Shown one piece after another: positions 35,569-46,973 of a DNA stretch of 64,000 nucleotides. This DNA is from Portunus trituberculatus (taxonomy: Eukaryota; Arthropoda; Malacostraca; Decapoda; Portunidae). Both the position numbers and the translations under genes were made by a program. Each line of letters begins with the position of its first letter. Position 1 is the first letter of the stretch. The notes beneath the pieces were generated by a model. It saw only the letters and a program-made list of their open reading frames with translations, did not search any database and was not told the DNA's origin. The stretch covers positions 7,629,176 through 7,693,175 of the forward strand of contig NC_059258.1 in assembly GCF_017591435.1 (NCBI RefSeq), given 5' to 3'.

Positions 35569-36090
35569 CACAGCTAACTACGATGCCCCAGATGGTTGTA
35601 GAGAGAGCTGTCGCTGGCAGCAATGACGTTATTTCAACGGTTTTTGGCCTGTTGTAATTTGTCTTAAGTCATACGTTAACGTAGAGATGTCGTATGATGT
35701 CCTTGTTGTCACAGAACATCGTAGAAGCATTACGACAATTAAGCGCTGCATTCAACTGAAGAGATTCACGACAAGCAAAGCTATTTCATCAGGTGTTCGA
35801 TAACGTAAGATGACGTTATAGAGAGATACGATATCGTACTTGCTACAAACGACATCGAACGAGCCAAAACCTAGAATACTTAGTTGCAATTGTTTTTTTA
35901 CATACGTCTGGCAGCTACGCACGAGAACGTTGTCGCCAGAATCAAAGTGACGAGTGTAACAGCTCGTGATTTGTCGCCAGTTCCCCCAGGACACCGGCCT
36001 ATTAGCTCCAATTCACACCGTGCTCTGAAGATGGCTGCCCCACCGAAGACGAAGGCACAGAGGAAGAGCATGCGTGGGTATGATGTCATC
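35566..36090. other. Unassigned sequence
   Basis: About 525 bp. Short frames exist on both strands (for example MAAPPKTKAQRKSMRGYDVI at 36031-36090, running into AT repeats), but none is supported by splice signals or a known motif. Confidence 0.4.

Positions 36091-36172
<82 letters not shown>
36091..36172. repeat. (AT)n microsatellite
   Basis: About 40 AT units. Confidence 0.97.
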
Positions 36173-36175
<3 letters not shown>

Positions 36176-36827
36176 TTATGCCAGAGAGAACACTGATCAA
36201 GGGTAACCCACTGAAGTGTCGGTCCCCAAAGAAGTTACATAGAAATACACTCTGAAGGGAACTCCAGGGATGGTTTGGAGTCTTTTTTTTTTTATTTAAA
36301 TTTTGCATTAGGAATGTATGTGTAAATAAATGCATATCATTTTGTGTGAAGGAAGAGAGTTGTCTTTAGAGGACAGTCTGTGAGTGCCCCCATGTGTTGT
36401 GAGACAAAGGGAAACATTCAGTGAGGTCATAGCTGTCTTTAATGGTAGCCTAAGTTCACAGCACCACCTGAACCAGTACTATTAGACTTCACTGGAAGTA
36501 ATAATCGTTTCGGCAGGTGTCTCTTTACCTTGATTTTCGGTATGGATATGCTCGCAGGTCAGTAGCGTGTCGTTAAAGTTTCGTGGATTCTACCCCAAGG
36601 CGGGTGAATTTGAGTGGCTGCATTAAAAGCGATTTGAGGAGAGAGTTACCATGGCAATAGGCTTCCGTTCCGCCTGTGTTGATAGTTGACGCTTGAAGCT
36701 TGACGGACACTCATCAGCTAGATTTTTTTTTTCATCTTACACCATAGCTTACGTCCCAAAATTTCTGTTATTTCCAAACAGTGTCATGAAATAACAAGTT
36801 TATCAAGATTCAAGAATGTATGGATAA
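36173..36827. other. Unassigned sequence
   Basis: About 650 bp between an AT tract and an LTR fragment. No gene is supported. The stretch 36440-36480 resembles the reverse complement of 28560-28640 (tccagtgaagtc-type bases around 'gctgttaagttcacagcacc') too weakly to call. Confidence 0.35.
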
Positions 36828-37560
<733 letters not shown>

Positions 37561-37774
37561 CCCAAATATCTCCACCCACCACAGTACACTAACTAAGGAA
37601 GTAGACGCACGGCAAGCATTATTTGAACCATCAGCTGACTGGCGGACACTATGACGTCACTAGTGTTTATTGTGGTGGCTTGTGGTGCGAGTGAGTCGGT
37701 TGTCCTGGAAGTGTTGGCAGATATTTATCAGGTTACTATACTTATGGGCTTAAGTGCTACTTTTTTTTGGTGAT

Positions 37775-38104
37775 ATGGGCAAGGCGAGAGTGTGTGCAGT
37801 GTATGGATGTACTCCAGGAAAGGATACAGACCTTAGATATTACAAATTTCCGAAGGATGATAGCCTTGCAGAACAGTGGGTCCACAAGTGTTGCCGATCA
37901 GATAAGATCAATAGAAAAACGCAGTAATTTGTGCGACTCACTTCAGCAAAGCCCAGATTCGAAGGAATCTGAAAAGTGAACTTTTGAATTGCACAATTCC
38001 ACGGAATTGGCGAAATTCAAAAGAAAATGCAGTGCCTGATCAGTATCTGCCTTCACGGAAAGGATACCAACAGAATGGGATTGACCTAACTTCAGCTCTA
38101 AAAG
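37775..38104 (+). pseudogene. P-type transposase exon 1: THAP domain, frameshifted
   Basis: ATG at 37775 begins MGKARVCAVYGCTPGKDTDL with the first Cys pair, then YYKFPKDDSLAEQWVHKC, the THAP core with its Trp. A one-base loss in the A-run near 37915-37920 shifts the frame, after which VICATHF supplies the final Cys and His of the C2CH zinc site. The exon ends IDLTSALK plus one base at a GTAAGA donor. THAP domains bind the transposon ends. The frameshift makes the reading TAA-terminated as it stands. Confidence 0.8.
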
Positions 38105-38900
38105 GTAAGAGAACTAAATTAAGTTATGTGAATCAGCAATCAATAAAGAATTTATTTTGTACAGTAGTATGGGTGCACCACCTGACTGAGCCTATGTTAG
38201 GGTATTAGAAGAACCTACTCAAATTTAAGCTAACTTAGATTAAGCGGTAAATTTGCAGTTTCAACCAATACAGCCTATCTTAAATATCAAGGTTAGGTTA
38301 GATTAGGTCAAGTTTACTCAGGTTTTAATGTCTTAATATAGTCTCAGTCATGTGGTGCACCCTCTACTCCTAACTCTATAAATTCTTGGCTAGGTTTAAT
38401 TGTAGAATCAAGATAGGCTTTAAATATGATTACTCAGTGTTAAAATGTGCATTTTGTTTGGGTAAAAACTAAAAAGCCTAGTAAATTTGGATTTTAACTT
38501 AAGGATAGCTACCATAAAGTCACTAGAACAACAAAGAGTGGACTTAAGTAAATTATTAGCCAATCCTGCAGCCTTCTTTAAGGTATTTAAGGTATTCTTT
38601 TAAGGTATTATCAACTAAGATTCCCAGATCTCTATGGACATCAACCATGGACAGGTCAGAATTGTCTATGTGATAGTGTTGAAGAGAACCCACTGCAGGC
38701 CACTCAGTAGAGCCACGCTGGCATTGTATCACTACACTTTTGTTAGAGTTGAAATTGAGACCCCATTATTTCTTGGGCAAATAAGTTTTTGTGAGGTTTA
38801 TGATATTGAAAACATGGGAGAAAACCTTACTCATTATGGGGGAGAGGCTCAGAATTTTGGGAAATGCTTGCCAACAATTTATTTTCGTCTGTGTTTTCAG
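38105..38900 (+). other. Intron 1 of the P-type transposase gene
   Basis: 796 bp from GTAAGA to TGTTTTCAG. A frame of about 100 codons inside (from 38634) is not supported as a gene. The GGTTAGGTTAGATTAGG run near 38292 is a telomere-motif-like stretch. Confidence 0.55.
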
Positions 38901-38972
38901 AATCCAGCCGCCATAATCGAGCTGAAAAAAGGAAGCTGAGAAAGATGATTCAATATATTTTATCCACTCAAG
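38901..38972 (+). pseudogene. P-type transposase exon 2: basic helix
   Basis: 72 bp between TTTTCAG and GTAAGT. It reads SSRHNRAEKRKLRKMIQYIL in the phase left by exon 1 and hands on one spare base. It is highly charged, fitting the short coiled-coil that follows THAP in this family. Confidence 0.65.
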
Positions 38973-39206
38973 GTAAGTATTTAACTCTTTGAATACATTA
39001 TAATATCAACTAACTTAATATGGGGTGGTAATTTTAAGGTCTGTCGAACAGAACGGGTTAACTCGGTACATTTTTTCAGAAAATGAATAATTTCTTAGTC
39101 GGTTGAAAAATGCATCATGTGGCATATTCATAATGCACTTGACCATCAAATCACTGTGCAATGATCGATATAATATTTCAAGCACTGATATGCATCAATT
39201 TTTCAG

Positions 39207-39350
39207 GTGATAGTTGTGACCTGGGGAGTGGCCAAGAAATATGTGATCGGGAGAACACAGCACCATCAACACCATGTGATTGGGAGAACAAAAAGGCAGC
39301 AGGTGGACCAAGTCACCATTATTACAGTGACTTAGATTTTCTAATAAGAG
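39207..39350 (+). pseudogene. P-type transposase exon 3: linker
   Basis: 144 bp between TTTTTCAG and GTAAGA, with entry and exit phase 1. It reads GDSCDLGSGQEICDREN and GPSHHYYSDLDFLIRG without a stop. The composition is that of a linker. Conserved splice phase on both sides argues that it is a real exon. Confidence 0.6.
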
Positions 39351-39669
39351 GTAAGAAAGGTTTAGATTCCTTTGACACTGGTTAATCTACAAATCAATTC
39401 ACTGTAGTACAATATTCTTATGTACGTAGTACTGTACTGTATACAATTGTGCTGAGAGCACGACCGTAACATTAGGTTAACTCTAGAACTCTGAACCAGA
39501 GGAATAGTTCTATTGGCTCATTGCTAGAGATCTCCCCTTGTATTCTCGAGGTCACGGGGTGATGCCCCGCATGTTTTCGAATCCCGGGAAGACCGGCAAG
39601 GTTTATTTCACCATTTCCAAAATCAGTACAAAATAAGTAATTCTTGATTGATTGGCTTCCTCAACTCAG

Positions 39670-41331
39670 TTTTACGTATGATGGCACAGCAAAGTGGGTC
39701 ATACACTTCAGGACAGAAGACTTGTACTCTTTCCTTTGATGAAATGAAAATTTAATCAAAGTACTGCTATGACAGAGCTGCCGACACCATCTACAAACCC
39801 CATAATTACGTACAAGTGGTTATGGCGCAAGGAATTTTATACAACTGGAGACAACCCCTGTTTTATGGGTATGATACTAAACTTACTAAAGTTTTATTAT
39901 TTGACATCAGTGAAACAGAAAAAGCAGGCTATCCAGTGCATGGAATTGTTTGTGATATGTCGGGGTCTAATCAAGGGTTGCTTAAATCCCTTGGTATTAG
40001 TATGACAAAACCACACTTTGATCATCCTGTCTATCAAGAGAGAAGTGTTCATGTGTTTGCAAACCCTCCCCACATGTTAAAACTTGTCAGAAATAATCTT
40101 CTTGATCATGGCATCACCACATCATTTGGATTTGCTAATTCACATCCTCTATATGAGGTCATTCAGTATCAGAAGGGAGACTTAAAATTAACACCGAAAG
40201 TGTCTATAGCCAATTTGGAAGTCAAAGGACCAGCACGACAAAAAGTGAAGGTAGCGGCTCAGTTGATGTCTGAATCCATGGAAAAGACTATACAGTATTT
40301 GAGTGAAAAGGGAGTAGTACAAGCAAAAACCTAACATGCAACCCACAAACTCATTGGATTAGTTGACAAGTGGTTCGACATCATGAACTCTTCAAAAGTA
40401 AAAGTAAAAGTAAGCACTACAGTGTGCTTATACTTCCTCTTCTTCTCAACTACTTGTGTTAAATCAAATCATTGATGTGTCTGAGAAGGCAACGTGCAAA
40501 GGCAAGGTGTTTCCATTTCAGACTGGTATTGTTGTATCATAAAAGTCGTTAATAAACCTTTTTGCTGACATGGTAAACTAGTATTCTATTTACCAGTATT
40601 CTATTAAGTATTTGCTAACCCGAAGGTTAAATCAAGATGATTTAGAGGAGACCTTTGGTATTCTGCGGCAGATGGGAAGAGCTTACGATCATCCTGACCC
40701 CATCAGTTTTAAATACAGGATGAGACAATTCATTCTCCGCAGAAAGCATGTCCTGGTGTCGGTTAATCCCAATACAGTGGCCTTTAGAAGTAACTCTTTT
40801 CTAGTTGAAGGCATCAAGGAGTTCAAAAAATGTAGCTCTCCTGTTAAGAAGAGAGACACTGAACCCATGGACATAGATGTTTCCTGTGAAAATGATCTAA
40901 CTAATGAAACTTTGAAAGAAAAGGACTGCATTGGAGACTTAAATTTGGATTTTGCTGATTTTACAATGCCAAACGAGGAAACTGATGGGTTTGAATATGT
41001 TCTTGGTTGGGTAGCTGCAAAATACAAGCACAAGTATCCATGGTTATTGTCTTTGGAGAAAAAAGACAACTGGGTTGGCTGCAAAGATTGGGGAGGACTG
41101 CAACACATGAACGACAAATTTTCAGATAGTTTTGTAAAACTGGAAGAAATCTTTAGGAAAAGACACAGTGACCAGCTTTGTGAGGAAAGTCAAGCTTTAA
41201 TGTGGCTGGTTAAACTTGCAGAACATGTTCAAGATATTCCACAAGATGTAATTCAGTTCTACTTTAGATGTAGGATACATTTTAGAGTAAGGGAATTGAA
41301 TCAAAAGTTGTCATTACAAAAGACCATATAA
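39670..41331 (+). pseudogene. P-type transposase exon 4: catalytic core and C-terminus, broken
   Basis: An AACTCAG acceptor at 39669 opens a frame in phase with exon 3: SGSYTSGQKTCTLSFDEMKI, a TAA near 39756, then SKYCYDRAADTIYKPHNYVQ, GYPVHGIVCDMSGSNQGLLK and VHVFANPPHMLKLVRNNLLD. This is the RNase H-like core with its GTP-binding insert as in P element and THAP9. Another TAA lies at 40332-40334. After a decayed stretch the frame at 40606-41331 gives YLLTRRLNQDDLEETFGILR, YDHPDPISFKYRMRQFIL and the C-terminal FYFRCRIHFRVRELNQKL. The match to the P-type family is strong, but activity is excluded. Confidence 0.8.
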
Positions 41332-41362
41332 CATAACATAACATAACATAACATAAATAATA
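41326..41362. repeat. (ATAAC)n pentanucleotide run
   Basis: About six ATAAC units directly after the transposase stop codon. A small inverted repeat (AGGATAAC at about 41362-41369, GTTATCCT near 41394-41401) follows, around GGGCC-rich bases. Confidence 0.85.
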
Positions 41363-41549
41363 GGATAACAAAGGGCCACCAGGGCCCATCTAGGTTATCC
41401 TGTTTCAGTCGCACAGCGACCTCGTCATCAGAAAAAAAATGTCAGAAAATGAAGAAAATAGTCAACTAAGATACAGTGAGTGCAATACATTAACACCCTT
41501 GTGATACAGTATGTGCAGTAATGTGGGTAAGTACATTATAAGTTCATAT

Positions 41550-41995
41550 TATACTTTGTGATATAATGTACCTAAGTGTATTGATGATGATACAAACTAC
41601 ACTACAGTATTGACATTGTGGTGCTATTAGTATGTTTGCCATAATGGTTATAGTCATATTATACTTTGTGATACAATGTACCTAAGTGTATTGATAAGGA
41701 TGCAAATTATTGTCATTGTGGTGCTATTAGTATGTTTGCCATAATGGCCATAGTCATATTATACTTTGTGATACAATTTACCTAAGTGTATTGATAAGGA
41801 TGCAAATTATTGTCATTGTGGTGCTATTAGTATGTTTGCCATAATGGTCATAACCATATTATACTTTGTGATACAATGTACCAAAGTGTATTGATAAGGA
41901 TGCAAATTATTGACAATGTGGTGCTATTAATGTTTGCCATAATGGTCATAACCATATTATACTTTGTGATGTAATGTAGGTACAACCTAAGTGCA
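41550..41995. repeat. ~100-bp tandem repeat, about four units
   Basis: Units containing 'tatgtttgccataatgg', 'tatactttgtgatacaatgt' and 'gtattgataaggatgcaaat' recur at 100-bp steps (41631, 41731, 41831, 41931). Identity is high. Confidence 0.9.
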
Positions 41996-42100
41996 AGATG
42001 CACAGTTCCTGCCAGTATTAAGTACCTTATGATATAATGTACATAAGTATTTTGCAATCCAAAGTACAAAAAGTTTGCTATTAATTTTTACATATTTTTA

Positions 42101-42290
42101 CATGTGCAATGATAAAAGGTATTTCTTAATGCGTGTGTATGGATGCATTCTAGGAGTTTTGTATTTTTGTAGTATTTTTTTTGTATTGTGTTGTACATGT
42201 GCAATGATAAAAGGTATTTCTTTATGTGTGTGTATGGATGCATTCTAGGAGTTTTGTATTGTTGTAGTATTTTTTTTATTGTGTTGTAAT
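42101..42290. repeat. ~95-bp direct duplication
   Basis: Two copies of 'catgtgcaatgataaaaggt' through 'gcattctaggagttttgtat', starting at 42101 and 42196. They differ by a few bases. Confidence 0.9.
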
Positions 42291-42299
42291 AAACAGATA

Positions 42300-43020
42300 C
42301 ATAATCACTCTGTTGCTTCCTTTACCTGTAATAGTAATTAGTATGAGTATTAGGCCTAGTGGTGACTTTGAAGGGGTAATCACTGCCCCATCAGAATGAG
42401 TCTTGTGGGTTTATTTCTGCTACATGGCCCATGTTATTATTACTAGTCATTCAAGGGTTGGGGAAAAAATAGATGGTAGTTCTTGCTCATCCTGGATGCA
42501 GACAAAGAAATGGATAAGAACATGTATTATCAAGAAAGAAAGGGGAAAATCTTGATTACATATCAAATCTGTATTTAGTTCGAAAATACTGTACAGTTAT
42601 CACTTGTATTTTGTATTTATACACATTTAATGTTTTTAATGCTCATCTATGCTTACATTTAATGATGTTAGAAAGTGTGTGGAGTGTGAGAGATTATAAT
42701 ATGGCACAGCATAAGCCATTTGTCAGGCTGAAGCCCATTCGTCAGCTGACAGACCTTAGTTTTGTTATTAATATCTTTATTAAATTGCGATGATATGGAA
42801 AATTACCTGTCCAGTAAAAAAATATACATTTGTCTTACTCTTAAATCCACAAATACTAACTTTTAGATATGAGAAAACTCTTCATATTATGATATCCTTA
42901 TATTTTCTGTATGTTGTCTTTAAGCACGAGCCTTACATAGTGACATCATCAACCAGAGCGGTAGGAGAGTTTGCTGCTACGGTAGTGAATTTAAGGCATC
43001 ATCTGCGTCTACTTCTTAGT
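42300..43020. other. Spacer, no feature seen
   Basis: About 720 bp. Short frames only, with no recognisable motif or repeat. Confidence 0.45.
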
Positions 43021-43025
43021 TAGTG

Positions 43026-43265
43026 TACTGTGTTCCTCCGCGGTTGGCTCGGAGCCTGGCTCTCAGCTATCCCCTTTGAGAGCCTCGGCATCCTCCTCCC
43101 CGTGCGAGTAAATGTCGCACTGAGGCTGGGCCTACGCGTCCAACAGCTCTATAGCTGCCGTTGTGGAGCCTTAACCGACGCCCTCTGCCACTACATTCAT
43201 GGTCATATGCCACTATCACAGATTAAGTTCCCACCACGAGCCAACTTATATAATAGTGGATTTTA
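43026..43265 (+). pseudogene. Retroelement C-terminal fragment (GAWL...CRCG type)
   Basis: The frame reads RGWLGAWLSAIPFESLGILL, VNVALRLGLRVQQLYSCRCG and DALCHYIHGHM. A 'sGaWL.alP...lGl', 'vAlRLG' and 'CrCG..vD' series is familiar from the C-terminal part of certain invertebrate retroelement polyproteins, but I cannot name the clade. No RT is adjacent. Confidence 0.35.
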
Positions 43266-43329
43266 GTGCCAAGCATCAGTCTCTCGGACATAACAGCAAT
43301 AATACTGTGGGAAAAGAATATGCATATTA

Positions 43330-43663
43330 AGACAACAAACTTTGCCACATAGGACCTAACTTTCCAACATTTATCAACCATAACGCTCTTAACACAACTG
43401 ACACCATTCTTGCAACCAAAAATAAATACTATAACCACCTCATTGAACAAGGTCCAGTCATTTCATCTGATCACATTCCTATTTATCTTAACCATAACTA
43501 CCCAAGCCATAAAAATATCTTTCCCATAACGGTATAACCCTGCCAAAGCCTACTGGGAAGACTTGAAAGACCACATAATGGACTTACTGACAGGCAAATA
43601 ATAGACTAAAATCTAACACAAGAACTATACCAAGAAATAAAAATATGATATGAATCACCCACC
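43330..43663 (+). mobile_element. LINE F, part 1: endonuclease remnant
   Basis: The plus frame includes PNFPTFINHNALNTTDTILA and EQGPVISSDHIPIYLNHN, the latter holding the Ser-Asp-His motif at the end of the LINE endonuclease. The reading stops at a hairpin, and Penelope-like sequence begins at 43678. The RT continues at 44222. Confidence 0.65.
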
Positions 43664-43705
43664 AATTTCACATAATCTGCCTTTTCCCGCGGATTATGTG
43701 AAATT
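43664..43705. repeat. Perfect 14-bp hairpin at a LINE/PLE junction
   Basis: AATTTCACATAATC at 43664-43677 and GATTATGTGAAATT at 43692-43705 are exact reverse complements around a 14-nt loop. The right arm is PLE coding sequence; the left arm is the last part of the LINE side. Confidence 0.9.
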
Positions 43706-44220
43706 AGTGTCGCTGTGTGCTTTGCGTTCGGTGAACAAGAATATGTGCAACACAGAGGTTTAGCCACGGGTTTCCCCCTCAGTGCAGTTATGGCTTCCCT
43801 TCTGCATGGAGTTACTGGAAAATGACAGTTTAGTACGTGTAATGGGGGGATGAATCGTCATGGTATCGTTTCGTGGACGACGTGTTTGTTAGTGATATTG
43901 CCAGCAGATACCAACGTTAACGGCAAGTTTCGTAGCCACAACGAAGTGAACGAACACATACAGTTTACGGTGGAGGAGGAAGTAAATGGTGTGTTACCAT
44001 TCTTGAATAGTGTAATACACCGAGTGAATGAATGGCAGCGCGAAGTTCTCCTTGTACAGAACACCCACCAACAGTGATGATTTCATCCAATTCTTTTCAT
44101 GTCATGACATGAAAACCATATCAGGCATAGTGATCAGCATCTTCTTGCGTGCCCTCAGAGTGTGCAGTGCGGAGTTTTTACACGACGAGTGTGCGTACAT
44201 CACAGATGTGTTCAGCCGAC
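43678..44220 (+). pseudogene. Penelope-like RT 3' half, inserted in LINE F
   Basis: Frames read LPADYVKLVSLC, then EQEYVQHRGLATGFPLSAVM (RT motif GxAMGSPLS, here altered), then VNEHIQFTVEEEVNGVLPFL with HRVNEWQ, and a shifted continuation into a region like 'VYRKPTN..DDFIQFFSCHD', MKTISGIVISIFLRALRVCS. This order is that of the end of Penelope-type RT and its linker. The catalytic Asp-Asp box region near 43865 (WYRFVDDVFV in a shifted frame) is kept. Stops and shifts abound. Confidence 0.7.
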
Positions 44221-44221
44221 G

Positions 44222-45020
44222 TATTCAAACACGCAAAGATAAAACTGATCCTTAAAGAAAACAAAACAACAGATCCACTAAACTTTCGGCCTATCTCACT
44301 GTTAGAAGTCACTGGCAAAATTTTCGAAAAAATCATAAAAGAACTAGAACCTACATAGAAACGAACAATGTGCTACCTTTAAGTCAACACAGGTTCCGCC
44401 AGCTCCGCTCAACAGACATAGCAATAGCCACAGTGACATAAATAGTATCTAAGGCTACAGCAGAAAAACAACAATGCTGTCGTGTTTTAAGAGACGTCTC
44501 GAAGGCCTTCGACAAAGTATGGACAAATGGCCTCAAGTACAAAATACATCATCTCCACTTATCGACTAGCCTATCAAAAATTCCTAGACAACAGAACAAC
44601 CTCAATATCTCTCCAAAATTTCGATGGTCCTCCCTTCAGGCTGCACAGTGGAGTACCACAGGGAAGCTGCATCTCACCGATACTGTACACAAATTGCACC
44701 CATGACATCCCACCACCAGCTACAGATGAAAACAACATTCAATATGCAGATTCTAGGTCTAAAACACCAAAATAAGGAAGATACGGTTACAGTAAGCATG
44801 TCAAAGACATTGCACACAAAGCTTCAATAGCTCTCAACACTATCAAAAGATTCCACAAAATGAACTCAAACAAAAAACTACATCTTGCAAAAGCATGTGT
44901 CCTTCCAATCTTAACATATCCTGCTTACACCCGTAATGCCCTCTCCAAATCATAGATTATTAAACTACAACAAATACAAAACAAAACATTTCGGTTTGTA
45001 CATAACGAAAAATATCCATA
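44222..45020 (+). mobile_element. LINE F, part 2: reverse transcriptase
   Basis: Plus strand: HAKIKLILKENKTTDPLNFR then PISLLEVTGKIFEKIIKEL, DVSKAFDKVWTNGLKYK, GVPQGSCISPILYT, QYADS (catalytic box altered) and a thumb-like HVKDIAHKASIALNTIKRF. These are standard RT blocks interrupted by frameshifts. The element is cut at 45020 by the Tigger insertion and resumes at 46974. Confidence 0.75.
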
Positions 45021-45322
45021 TACAGGTAGTTCTCGTTTTGTGTGAGATATGGGTTCCTACAGGCTTCGCACAAACTGAAATCGCACAAAAAAACATATTT
45101 TCCCCATAAGAAACAATGGATAATAGGGGGGATGCGGGTTTTGGCCAAAAAAACTTCCATTTTTTTGAACGAAAAACACATTTATTTGACTAATAAAGTG
45201 AACATGTTCTAAAAATATATCGTTCTAAACCTATAAGTAACACTAATGTGTAAATAAAGTGTAAATAAAGCACCCATTAACACTCAACACGATGCTCCCT
45301 CACTTTTCACAGTCCCTCACAG

Positions 45323-45796
45323 TCACTCGCCATCTTCGTCTGTGCTGTCCACTTCCTCTGGCACATCCACTTCCACTTCCACTTCCTCTCCTATAGCTTC
45401 AGGGTCATCCACTTCCTCTTCCTCTTCTGTCATTGGTTGCACAGGCGGTTTATTGAAAAACTGCAGCATGGTGGTCTGGCGTTTTTTCTTTTGAAATTCA
45501 GTCTGCATTTGAGTGTAGCAGAAAAGTGTGCCCATACACTTTCTTGTGATTGTGGTGCTTCGTTCAACATTGGGGTCGTGTTCTTCCAGCATGGCAAAAC
45601 CTTATTTGATTTTCCCTAATGCTTCACTGATAACAGTGGCAGTGAGCGTCCGTCCTCCCTCAGCCTTGTCTGCCGCTGCCGTCGCTTCTGCCTCTTCTCT
45701 TTCCCTCTTGTTCTCTGCTTCGATGTCCAGCAGGTCTTCATTGCTCAATTCTTGTCTGTGTGACTGAAGCAGTTGATCAATGTCCACTTCCTCCTC
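45323..45796 (-). pseudogene. Tigger transposase C-terminal part
   Basis: Minus frames from 45796: EEEVDIDQLLQSHRQELSNE, DIEAENKREREEAEATAAAD, then (after a shift near 45600) FAMLEEHDPNVERSTTITRK and an acidic tail. This is the region after the catalytic domain in TIGD1/jerky-like proteins. It is preceded by ACTTAG, which acts as an acceptor-like sequence. Confidence 0.65.
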
Positions 45797-45943
45797 CTAA
45801 GTATTTTTAATGTCATTTGTGTACACTTCACAAACCCTGATTAATTAACGGTATTAAATATTTTATTATTTAACACAATCAATAACAATAACAACATAAG
45901 AACTGTAGAATAAATAAATGAATATTAAATAAACCAATTTTAC

Positions 45944-46714
45944 CTTAAGGGCTCTGGGGTTCTGAGAGTGATAGATGAGGACAGGCTTCAGCCTGCAGTC
46001 CCCATCAGCGTTGGCCCCCAGCAGCAGCGTCAGGCGGTCCTTGGGCGCCTTAAAACCAGGCGCCGTCTTCTCCTCCTGTGCGATGTACGTCCTCGCTGGC
46101 ATCTTCTTCCAGTAAAGGCCGGTTTCGTCTACATTGAACACTTGCTTGGATGAGTATTGTCCTTCTTCCAGGGTCTTCTTAAGCATCTCTGGGAATTTCC
46201 TGGCCGATTCTGTGTCTGCTGATGCTGCTTCTCCGGTCATTTTGATGTTATGAAACCCGTGTCTTAGCTTAAATTTTGCAAACCAACCAGAACTTGCTTG
46301 GAAGGATGTATTTGGCCCGTCATTTCCTTCGATGTCGTTAATGAGGCTTTTAGCTTTTTCCTGAATGATAGCCAAACTAACAGGAATGCTGGTCTTGTTC
46401 TGGTGTTGAATCCAAGTCGCCAGCATTTTTTCCATCCTCTCCATGGCCGACGATCTGCTGTAGGCTACCCTCTGTAATGTCCTAGACGAACCTGCTTCCA
46501 CAGTTGCTCGTATTTTTGCAGCATTGTCTCGGACGCGCCTCAGTGTGCTCTCCCCCAATCCCAAGGCATGGGATATGATCGAAGTTTTTTGTCCTTGGTC
46601 ATACCGGCTCAAAATTTCCATTTTCTTAGCCAGAGTGAGTGACTTGCGCTGCATTTTCTTAGCTGGAGGGCCGCTGCTGGTTCCAGGAGAAGATGAAGGA
46701 CGTTTTGGGGCCAT
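45944..46714 (-). pseudogene. Tigger (TIGD1/jerky-like) transposase N-terminal part
   Basis: ATG at 46714 begins MAPKRPSSSPGTSS. A psq/CENP-B-type helix-turn-helix follows (KSLTLAKKMEILSRYDQGQK, HALGLGESTLRRVR), then the second CENP-B-like helical domain ending SSGWFAKFKLRHGFHNIKMT, then the start of the DDE domain with VFNVDETGLYWKKMPARTYI (first catalytic Asp) and RLTLLLGANADGDCRLKPVL. The frame is intact to NPRALK at 45944. There a GTAAAA sequence begins a ~147-bp AT-rich stretch, and the remaining catalytic Asp residues are gone. Confidence 0.85.
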
Positions 46715-46973
46715 TTTGACGAATGAGTAAACTGGCTGGACTGGCTGTGACTGCAAACACACAAGAGGGCTGTAAACATTGAACTGGGAGCGGGAGCGGC
46801 CGACTGTCAGCAGGCAGCGGAACTACGCATCTGGCGCACTGTTTGAAATGCGGTTGGGGCAAATCGCATCTTAGCGAACAGATCGCACAATTTTAATTAA
46901 TTATAATATTTTTAATGTCGCATCTTAGCGAATTCTCACAAACAGAACACGCACAAAACGAGAACTACCTGTA

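Larger units (their letters stand above)
37775..41331 (+). mobile_element. THAP/P-element-type transposon copy
   Basis: Four exons on the plus strand, joined by three introns whose phases all fit, encode a THAP zinc finger, a charged helix, a spacer and the P-element transposase core and C-terminus. The copy carries at least one frameshift and several stops. Terminal inverted repeats could not be identified, so it might also be a decayed THAP9-like host gene. (ATAAC)n and long tandem repeats follow the coding part. Confidence 0.75.
45023..46971 (-). mobile_element. Tigger/pogo-type DNA transposon, complete ends, internally deleted
   Basis: It is bounded by TA at 45021-45022 and 46972-46973, the expected target duplication. 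The terminal inverted repeats begin CAGGTAGTTCTCGTTTTG at both ends. The gene runs on the minus strand. Only the N-terminal and C-terminal parts of the transposase remain. Across the site the LINE F reading resumes, so the insertion is precise and younger than the LINE. Confidence 0.9.

Noticed and set aside
36026..36060. A third hammerhead-like motif (CTGAAGA ... CCGAAGAC) just before an AT tract
   Set aside because: The core start matches, but no stem II can be paired before GAA, and no Penelope coding sequence lies upstream.
36031..36255. Short gene starting MAAPPKTKAQRKSMRG
   Set aside because: The frame enters an (AT)n tract after 22 codons, there is no splice donor in front of it, and the continuation is meaningless.
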